From the NCBI GenBank assembly GCA_045600045.1, contig JAZRXD010000068.1, positions 1 to 25,316 on the forward strand: a stretch of 25,316 nucleotides of DNA, read 5' to 3'. Under the pieces are notes generated by a model that was not told where the DNA came from, made no database searches, and worked only from the letters and a program-made list of their open reading frames with translations. Numbering within the stretch: position 1 is the stretch's first letter; the number at the start of each line of letters is the position of its first letter. This document shows, piece by piece, positions 13,986 to 20,132 of the stretch. Position numbers and translations under genes: made by a program. The DNA is from UBA1715 sp045600045. GTDB taxonomy: Bacteria > Bacteroidota > Bacteroidia > Bacteroidales > UBA1715.

Positions 13986-14864
13986 ATGAAAGGTATTATT
14001 CTCGCAGGTGGTTCTGGCACAAGATTATATCCTATCACCAAAAGTATATCCAAACAATTAGTACCCATTTACAACAAACCGATGATATATTATCCTCTAT
14101 CGGTTTTAATGTTGGCAAATATCCGCGATATACTTGTTATAACCACTCCCGAAGACCAATCAATGTTCAAACGTCTTTTAGGTGACGGAAAGCAATGGGG
14201 AATCAATTTGCAATATGCTATACAACCGTCACCAGACGGACTAGCACAAGCATTTTTGATTGGAGAAGAATTCATCGGTAATGATTCTTGTTGTTTAGTT
14301 TTAGGCGACAATATATTTTTCGGACACGATTTTGGGAAAACACTTGCCCAAACATCAAAAATAGAAAAAGGAGCAACGGTTTTTGGTTATTACGTCAATG
14401 ATCCTGAACGATATGGTGTTGTAGAATTCGATGAAAACAAAAAAGTTCTTTCATTGGAAGAAAAACCAACTAAACCAAAATCAAATTACGCTGTAACTGG
14501 ATTGTATTTCTACGACAACACTGTCGTCGCAAAAGCAAAAAGTTTAAAACCATCCGCTCGTGGTGAATTAGAAATCACAGATCTAAATAAACTCTACCTT
14601 TCAGAACAATCCTTAGAAGTTAAATTACTTGGTCGAGGTATTGCATGGCTTGATACAGGAACACACGACAGTTTATTGGAAGCATCGAATTACGTTTCCG
14701 CAATTGAAAACCGCCAAGGGCTTATGGTTGCTTGCTTGGAAGAAATTGCATATTCCAAAAATTACATTAGTAAAAAACAATTATTGGATCTTGCAGAACC
14801 ATTGAAGAAAAACGAATACGGACAATATCTTATTAAGATTGCAAATCATAAAATATTGGAATAA
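13986..14864 (+). CDS. rfbA: Glucose-1-phosphate thymidylyltransferase
   Basis: First enzyme of dTDP-L-rhamnose synthesis, making dTDP-glucose from dTTP and glucose 1-phosphate in the cytosol. The 292 residues match RmlA in length. The nucleotide-binding start reads GGSGTRLYPIT (8-18), followed by KQLVPIYNKPMIYYPLS. Also present are GDNIFFG, the RYGVVEFD segment, LSLEEKP and LDTGTHDSLLEA near the C-terminal third. It opens an rfbA-rfbC-rfbD operon and overlaps rfbC by one base (TAATG). The start is only 14 bases past a terminator. TATATTTA (13971-13978) is a 7-of-8 match to the -7 consensus but lies very close to the ATG. Confidence 0.97.
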   Translation: MKGIILAGGSGTRLYPITKSISKQLVPIYNKPMIYYPLSVLMLANIRDILVITTPEDQSMFKRLLGDGKQWGINLQYAIQPSPDGLAQAFLIGEEFIGNDSCCLVLGDNIFFGHDFGKTLAQTSKIEKGATVFGYYVNDPERYGVVEFDENKKVLSLEEKPTKPKSNYAVTGLYFYDNTVVAKAKSLKPSARGELEITDLNKLYLSEQSLEVKLLGRGIAWLDTGTHDSLLEASNYVSAIENRQGLMVACLEEIAYSKNYISKKQLLDLAEPLKKNEYGQYLIKIANHKILE

Positions 14865-15418
14865 TGGAAGTTATCAAAACTGACATAAATGGTGTTTTAA
14901 TCATAGAGCCTAAAATATTTAAAGATCAGAGAGGTCATTTTTTCGAAAGCTACAACCAACTTGCTTTAGAAGAATTTGGTATAAAATACACATTCGTCCA
15001 AGACAATCAGTCTCAATCATCATATGGTGTTATTCGCGGACTTCATTTCCAAAAACCACCTCACGCACAAACAAAATTACTTCGCGTAGTACAAGGTACC
15101 ATAATTGATGTTGCTGTTGATATTCGCAAAGGTTCGCCAACCTACGGAAAACATGTTGCTGTAGAATTAAGCAATGAAAATTTTCGTCAATTACTTATTC
15201 CAGAAGGATTCGCACATGGATTTTCTGTTTTAAGCGACAATGCAATTGTGCAATACAAATGCACAGACTATTATCATCCAGAAACGGAAGGTGGTTTATT
15301 GTTCAATGACAACGATATCGACATAGATTGGAAAATACCTCTTGACGAAGCAGTTTTGTCTGAAAAAGATTTAAAACATCCTAATTTGTCGAATTTTGAA
15401 TCACCATTTACATTCTAA
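14864..15418 (+). CDS. rfbC: dTDP-4-dehydrorhamnose 3,5-epimerase
   Basis: Third enzyme of the dTDP-rhamnose pathway, 184 residues as usual for RmlC. Typical segments are FKDQRGHFFESYN, QDNQSQSSYGVIRGLHFQ with the catalytic His, LRVVQGTIIDVAVDIRKGSP, LIPEGFAHGFSVLSD and CTDYYHPETEGG. It starts inside the rfbA stop and is followed by rfbD after 2 bases, so the three are one translationally coupled unit. Confidence 0.97.
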   Translation: MEVIKTDINGVLIIEPKIFKDQRGHFFESYNQLALEEFGIKYTFVQDNQSQSSYGVIRGLHFQKPPHAQTKLLRVVQGTIIDVAVDIRKGSPTYGKHVAVELSNENFRQLLIPEGFAHGFSVLSDNAIVQYKCTDYYHPETEGGLLFNDNDIDIDWKIPLDEAVLSEKDLKHPNLSNFESPFTF

Positions 15419-15420
15419 TT

Positions 15421-16296
15421 ATGACTAAAATACTTGTAACTGGTAGCAACGGACAATTAGGAACCGAAATTCGAGATTTAGCAAATCAATATCTGAATTT
15501 TGAATTCAAGTTCACCGACGTCGCTGAACTTGACATAACAAATAGAAGTGCCATCGATTCGTTGTTTCAAGCGGAAAAATTCAATTACGTTATCAATTGT
15601 GCTGCATATACGAACGTGAACAAAGCGGAAGCCGAAGAAAATATCGCATTGAAAATCAACGCATTTGCTCCTGAAAATTTGGCTATTGTATGTGATAAAT
15701 TCAATTGTAAACTTATACACATCTCAACCGATTACGTATTTGACGGTAACAAATGCCAACCTTATAACGAAAACGACACGGTTTGTCCTCAATCGGCATA
15801 CGGACGAACAAAATTGGCAGGAGAAACACGAATATTACAAGCAAATAAAAACTCTGTTATCATTCGAACAGCTTGGCTCTACTCCATTTACGGTAATAAT
15901 TTCGTAAAAACAATGATAAAATACGGAATCGAAAGAGATTCCTTAAATGTTGTTTTTGACCAAATAGGTTCGCCAACATACGCAAAAGATTTAGCTACAG
16001 CAATTCTTACAATTGTTGAAAATGTTGAGAATTCCTCAAAACAATTCATCCCTGGAATTTATCATTTTTCAAACGAAGGAGTTTGCAGTTGGTACGATTT
16101 CACAAAAGAAATCCATTCTATTGCAGGAATTGAATGCAACGTGCAACCTATCGAAAGCAAAGATTTTCCTAGTCCTGCCAAAAGACCATTTTATAGCGTT
16201 TTAAACAAACACAAAATAAAAGAAACGTTTGGCGTATCAGTTCCGTACTGGAAAGACAGTTTAAAACAATGCATAGAAAAGCTACAAAACAAATGA
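15421..16296 (+). CDS. rfbD: dTDP-4-dehydrorhamnose reductase
   Basis: Last step of dTDP-L-rhamnose synthesis, an extended short-chain dehydrogenase of 291 residues. It has the Rossmann motif GSNGQLG near the start, the NCAAYTNVNKAE segment typical of RmlD, ISTDYVFDG, and the catalytic SAYGRTK (Tyr and Lys). The dehydratase gene rfbB is not in this operon or elsewhere in the window. The stop overlaps the ATG of the next gene by 4 bases (ATGA). Confidence 0.96.
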   Translation: MTKILVTGSNGQLGTEIRDLANQYLNFEFKFTDVAELDITNRSAIDSLFQAEKFNYVINCAAYTNVNKAEAEENIALKINAFAPENLAIVCDKFNCKLIHISTDYVFDGNKCQPYNENDTVCPQSAYGRTKLAGETRILQANKNSVIIRTAWLYSIYGNNFVKTMIKYGIERDSLNVVFDQIGSPTYAKDLATAILTIVENVENSSKQFIPGIYHFSNEGVCSWYDFTKEIHSIAGIECNVQPIESKDFPSPAKRPFYSVLNKHKIKETFGVSVPYWKDSLKQCIEKLQNK

Positions 16297-16649
16297 GAAA
16301 ATTATTATTCATATTTGGAGTCTGTATTCTCGTTTCTTGTTCCAAAGAAATACAAGACGGTCCTTTCGTTTATTTTTCAAACAATCAGGAACTTGCCGAC
16401 ACAATTTCACAAAAAGACTCCATCACATTTGAAATTACAGCAATCGGAAATGGATACAAAGTAACAAGAGCACAATTATTCGTAAACAAAACGGAATTCT
16501 TCGACTCTTCATTTGCCGCAACAGATTCTATATCAATAAAATGGACTATGGATTTTAGCGGAAGAATCAATACCCAAAACATATTGATTCAAGCAACTGA
16601 CGAACACGATATGATAGCAACACAAACTAAGAAAATCTACATTCAATGA
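16293..16649 (+). CDS. Small lipoprotein, unknown function
   Basis: A 118-residue predicted lipoprotein with signal MRKLLFIFGVCILVSC and Cys16 in the lipobox. The mature part is beta-rich with alternating polar and hydrophobic residues (ITAIGNGYKVTRAQLFVNK, then IKWTMDFSGRINTQNILIQA), like a single Ig-like or cadherin-like domain. I place the start at the ATG overlapping the rfbD stop (ATGA) and not at an in-frame ATG 24 bases earlier, because this gives a clean signal peptide. It overlaps the following FKBP gene by another ATGA, so the two lipoproteins are made together. Confidence 0.8.
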   Translation: MRKLLFIFGVCILVSCSKEIQDGPFVYFSNNQELADTISQKDSITFEITAIGNGYKVTRAQLFVNKTEFFDSSFAATDSISIKWTMDFSGRINTQNILIQATDEHDMIATQTKKIYIQ

Positions 16650-17197
16650 AAAAAAGACTTACATTTTTCGTTTTTTTATTTTGTGCCAGCATTGTTTTTT
16701 TCGGTTGCAATAAAAAGCAACAAAAAATTGTAACAGCCGAAGACATAAGAAAATATGAAGAACGAAACATTGAAATCAACAAACAAATTGTCAAATTAAA
16801 ACAAGACACAATAAAACAATTTATTCAAAACAACAACCTACAAATGTCAAAAACAGGAAGTGGTTTGTGGTATAATATTGTTCAAAGTGGCGACACATCA
16901 ACTATCCAAAAAGGTGATATTGTAAAAATAGGATATTCAATTTCATTATTAAACGGAAAATATTGCTATTCTTCGGATTCCACAGGTTTAAAAGAATTCA
17001 AAGTTGGGCAAGGCGGTGTGGAATCAGGTTTGGAGGAAGCTATATTATTAATGCACAAAGGCGACTCGGCAGATTTAATTATCCCACCACATCTCGCCCA
17101 TGGATTGATTGGCGATCAGAAAAAAATCCCTGCTCTTGCCATTCTACATTATTCCGTTGTTGTTAAAGATTTACGAAAACAACCAAATAACAAATAG
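16646..17197 (+). CDS. GldI-like FKBP lipoprotein
   Basis: A 183-residue protein with signal peptide and lipobox FFGC (Cys21), a charged helical stretch (about 25-65) and one FKBP fold (about 70-175). It resembles the short FKBP lipoprotein GldI of gliding Bacteroidota: SGLWYNIVQSGD, VESGLEEAILLMHKGDSADLI, and PPHLAHGLIGDQKKIP. The active-site Trp is Leu (ESGLEEA), the flap Tyr is His (LAHG) and the FDSS motif is gone, so catalysis is doubtful. GldI relatives also occur in non-gliding species, and no other gld gene is seen here. It is the last gene of the rfb transcription unit. Confidence 0.85.
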   Translation: MKKRLTFFVFLFCASIVFFGCNKKQQKIVTAEDIRKYEERNIEINKQIVKLKQDTIKQFIQNNNLQMSKTGSGLWYNIVQSGDTSTIQKGDIVKIGYSISLLNGKYCYSSDSTGLKEFKVGQGGVESGLEEAILLMHKGDSADLIIPPHLAHGLIGDQKKIPALAILHYSVVVKDLRKQPNNK

Positions 17198-17203
17198 AAA
17201 CAT

Positions 17204-17211
17204 TACATTTG
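17204..17211 (+). promoter_or_regulatory. -7 box of the clpX promoter
   Basis: TACATTTG fits TAnnTTTG and lies 18 bases before the clpX ATG at 17230. A -33 TTG at the right distance is not evident. The in-frame TTG at 17209 belongs to this box. Confidence 0.5.
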
Positions 17212-17229
17212 CACGCAAATCAAATTCTT

Positions 17230-18453
17230 ATGAAAAAAAACAAATGCTCTTTTTGTGGACGCGACGAAGACCAAGTGCCAATTCTATTAAACGGACTTGA
17301 TGGTTTTATTTGTAGCGACTGCGTTGAACAAGCCAAACAAGTACTTGACGAACTAAAACCTAAAGAACCTGCTAAAAGCAAAACGACAAAAGATTTCTCT
17401 AAACTAAAACCAATCGATATAAAAAAACATCTTGACGAATACGTAATCGGACAAGATGAGGCGAAAAAATCGTTGGCTGTGGCTGTTTACAACCACTATA
17501 AAAGAATTTCGCAACCAACTAATAATGATGTTGACATTGAAAAATCTAACATTATTATGGTTGGAGAAACAGGAACAGGAAAGACTCTTCTTGCAAAAAC
17601 CATTGCAAAATTTCTTGACGTTCCGTTTGCAATCGTTGACGCTACTGTTCTAACCGAAGCTGGATATGTTGGTGAAGACATTGAAAGTCTGTTAGTTAGA
17701 CTTCTTCAAGCAACCGACTATGACGTGGAAAAAGCAGAACAAGGAATTGTTTTTATTGATGAAATAGACAAAATCGCACGAAAAGGCGACAATCCATCAA
17801 TCACACGCGATGTTTCTGGAGAAGGCGTACAACAAGGTCTTCTTAAATTATTAGAAGGTGCTGTAGTGAACGTACCTCCACAAGGCGGTCGCAAACATCC
17901 AGAACAAAAAATGATTGCAGTAAACACGAAAAACATTTTGTTTATTTGTGGCGGTGCATTCGAAGGTATTCAGAAAATTATTGCAAGACGTCTTAATACA
18001 CATACGGTCGGTTACGGTGTAAAAGAGAAAAATAAAGAAATCGACAAGAACAACTTCATGCAATACATTGCGCCACAAGATTTACGTACATTCGGACTTA
18101 TTCCCGAAATCATTGGACGACTCCCAGTTCTCACCCATCTCAATCCATTAGACAAAAATGCATTGAGAAGAATTTTAACAGAACCGAAAAACGCTCTTAT
18201 CAAACAATATATTGAATTATTCAAAATCGACGGAATAACATTAACTTTTAGCGAAGATACTTTTGACTTTATAGTTGACAAAGCCGTGGAATACAAACTC
18301 GGTGCTCGTGGACTTCGATCAATCTGCGAAGCTATCATGCTCGACGTGATGTATGAATATCCTTCGAAAAAGACCAAGAAATTAAATATTGATAAAAAAC
18401 TTGCGGAAGAATATTTCGCAAAAACAGAATTGAAACAGATCCTAACCAAATAA
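17230..18453 (+). CDS. clpX: ATP-dependent Clp protease ATP-binding subunit ClpX
   Basis: AAA+ unfoldase that feeds proteins to ClpP, 407 residues from the ATG at 17230. The N-terminal zinc domain has Cys6, Cys9, Cys28 and Cys31. Walker A is GETGTGKT (112-119), the pore loop GYVG (145-148), Walker B IVFIDEID (173-180), and the RKH loop 221-223. The ClpP-binding IGF loop appears as VGYG in NTHTVGYGVKEK. I chose the ATG because the longer TTG start (17209) lies in the -7 box and adds residues not seen in ClpX. clpP and tig, its common neighbours, are not in the window. Instead an FKBP lipoprotein lies upstream and an M42 peptidase 3 bases downstream. Confidence 0.97.
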   Translation: MKKNKCSFCGRDEDQVPILLNGLDGFICSDCVEQAKQVLDELKPKEPAKSKTTKDFSKLKPIDIKKHLDEYVIGQDEAKKSLAVAVYNHYKRISQPTNNDVDIEKSNIIMVGETGTGKTLLAKTIAKFLDVPFAIVDATVLTEAGYVGEDIESLLVRLLQATDYDVEKAEQGIVFIDEIDKIARKGDNPSITRDVSGEGVQQGLLKLLEGAVVNVPPQGGRKHPEQKMIAVNTKNILFICGGAFEGIQKIIARRLNTHTVGYGVKEKNKEIDKNNFMQYIAPQDLRTFGLIPEIIGRLPVLTHLNPLDKNALRRILTEPKNALIKQYIELFKIDGITLTFSEDTFDFIVDKAVEYKLGARGLRSICEAIMLDVMYEYPSKKTKKLNIDKKLAEEYFAKTELKQILTK

Positions 18454-18456
18454 AAA

Positions 18457-19488
18457 ATGAACTTCAAATTATTAAAAAAATTAAGCGAAATAGCTGGACC
18501 TTCAGGATTCGAAAACAGAATTCGCGAAGCTATCATACAAGAAATAAAATCGGACGTTGATTCCATTTCAACCGACAACATGGGCAACTTAATTGCTTTT
18601 CGGAAAGGAACAAGCGATAAAAAATTGATGATAGCCGCCCACATGGATGAAATAGGTTTCATAGTTACCCACATTGACGAAAACGGTTTTTTGAAGTTCA
18701 CAACATTAGGTGGTTTCGATCCCAAAACACTAACCGCACAACGTGTAATTGTCCATGGGGAAAAAGATATCATCGGTGTTATGGGTGCGAAACCAATCCA
18801 CGTAATGACACCTGAAGAACGTGAGAAAAAAGTCACTGTAAAAGATTTCTTCATTGATTTAGGCATGGAGAAAAAAGACGTAGAAAAAATTGTAGAAATC
18901 GGCACTCCAATATCTCGCGAACGAGAATGTATTACAATGGGCGACTGCGTAAACGGCAAATCTTTAGATAATAGAATTGCTGTTTATATATTGATTGACA
19001 CAATCAAGCAATTGAAAGACAAAAAATTACCATTCGACACTTATTTCACATTTACCGTACAAGAAGAAGTTGGACTACGCGGTGCTCAAGTTGCAGCATT
19101 AAACATTCAACCAAATGTTGCCATAGCACTTGACACAACTATTGCTTACGATGTTCCAGGAAGCATTCCACAAGAACAAATTACAAAACTAGGTGCTGGA
19201 CCAGGTATAAAAATCATGGATTCATCGGTAATCTGCAACACAAAACTCGTCGCATTTATGAAATCCATTGCCGAGAAGAATAAAATTCCATACCAAGCAG
19301 AAATTATGCAAGGTGGTGGAACCGATACTTGCATGTTGCAAAAAATGGTTGCCGGCGGAGCAATAGCCGGAGCTATTTCTATTCCAACGCGCCATTTACA
19401 CCAAGTAATTGAATCTGTTCATAAAAAAGACGTTGACAATAGTACAAAACTTCTCACTTGTGTTGTGGAATCAATAAAAGAACTATAG
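18457..19488 (+). CDS. M42 family aminopeptidase
   Basis: A cytosolic di-metal aminopeptidase of 343 residues, family M42 (glutamyl aminopeptidase/PepA-like, sometimes misnamed endoglucanase). Metal ligands and catalytic residues are visible: His in AAHMDEIGFIV, Asp in SLDNRIAV, the Glu pair in TVQEEVGLRGA, Asp in ALDTTIAYDVPGS, and the last His in PTRHLHQVIE. It starts 3 bases after clpX and may finish peptides released by Clp proteolysis, which is an inference from position. These enzymes usually assemble into large tetrahedral dodecamers. Confidence 0.94.
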   Translation: MNFKLLKKLSEIAGPSGFENRIREAIIQEIKSDVDSISTDNMGNLIAFRKGTSDKKLMIAAHMDEIGFIVTHIDENGFLKFTTLGGFDPKTLTAQRVIVHGEKDIIGVMGAKPIHVMTPEEREKKVTVKDFFIDLGMEKKDVEKIVEIGTPISRERECITMGDCVNGKSLDNRIAVYILIDTIKQLKDKKLPFDTYFTFTVQEEVGLRGAQVAALNIQPNVAIALDTTIAYDVPGSIPQEQITKLGAGPGIKIMDSSVICNTKLVAFMKSIAEKNKIPYQAEIMQGGGTDTCMLQKMVAGGAIAGAISIPTRHLHQVIESVHKKDVDNSTKLLTCVVESIKEL

Positions 19489-19498
19489 TTTATAGGAA

Positions 19499-19612
19499 AT
19501 GGCCGACAATTATCTAGAGAAAAAATACGAGGAATATTTGGTAAAAAAAGCCGAATACGAAAGGAAAAAGAAACTCGGCCTCATTCCACAAAAGCCAAAA
19601 GAAAAGAAATAA
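19499..19612 (+). CDS. Very small basic protein, 37 residues
   Basis: The ATG at 19499 opens 37 codons ending at TAA 19610-19612. The product is MADNYLEKKYEEYLVKKAEY followed by ERKKKLGLIPQKPKEKK, a single charged helix with a Lys/Pro tail. AGGAA stands 4 bases before the ATG. It follows the M42 gene by 10 bases and is probably the last gene of the clpX unit. I recall short Bacteroidota proteins beginning MADNYLEKK, so it is likely real, but the function is unknown. Confidence 0.65.
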   Translation: MADNYLEKKYEEYLVKKAEYERKKKLGLIPQKPKEKK

Positions 19613-19616
19613 AAAA

Positions 19617-19645
19617 GGCGGAAAGAGTTGTTGACTCACCCCGCC
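19617..19645 (+). terminator. Hairpin between convergent units
   Basis: GGCGG (19617-19621) pairs with CCGCC (19641-19645) and GAGT with ACTC inside it, with a 3x3 internal loop. No T run follows, so it is a weak intrinsic terminator or an mRNA 3'-end structure. It lies between the clpX unit and the convergent ridA gene. Confidence 0.45.
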
Positions 19646-19742
19646 ATCCATTTAAATAATAATAAAGCGTAACAGTACTGCAAATATAACCTTTAGTTTT
19701 GAAAATACAAAAACATAAAAGGGAAATACGCTTTATAAAAAA

Positions 19743-20120
19743 TTATTTTACAGCAATCGCTGAAATTTCAACTAACGCACCTTTGGGTAAAGCAGCAACT
19801 TGAACACATTCTCGTGATGGTGCAATACTTTTGAAAAACGTACCATACATTTCGTTCACTTCACCAAAATAAGCCAAATCAGCTACAAAAATCGTACAAC
19901 GAACAACATCATCAAACGACATATTCGCAGCTTGTAAAATCGCACCTATATTCGTCATCACCTGTTTTGTCGCAGCTGAATACGAATCAGTAATCAATTC
20001 GTTTTTTTCTGGATTTATAGGAATTTGTCCCGAAACATACAAAGTATCACCTGCCAATATCGCTTGTTCATACGGCCCAATTGGAGCCGGAGCATTTTTC
20101 GTATTAATAATTATGTTCAT
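19743..20120 (-). CDS. RidA family reactive intermediate deaminase
   Basis: A 125-residue cytosolic trimeric enzyme of the RidA/YjgF family, which hydrolyses reactive enamine/imine intermediates to 2-oxoacids. Diagnostic parts are NAPAPIGPYEQAI, LYVSGQIPINP, Arg103 in PSRECVQV (binding the substrate carboxylate) and Glu118 in LVEISAIAVK. The complete length and Arg103 point to an active deaminase. It follows the LptD-like gene by 12 bases on the same strand. Confidence 0.94.
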   Translation of the reverse strand: MNIIINTKNAPAPIGPYEQAILAGDTLYVSGQIPINPEKNELITDSYSAATKQVMTNIGAILQAANMSFDDVVRCTIFVADLAYFGEVNEMYGTFFKSIAPSRECVQVAALPKGALVEISAIAVK

Positions 20121-20132
20121 TTTACAAATTAA

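Noticed and set aside
18012..18959. Long minus-strand reading frame (315 codons) opposite clpX and the M42 gene
   Set aside because: Composition is Ser/Phe/Ile-rich without any family motif, and both opposite genes are certain. It is an antisense shadow.
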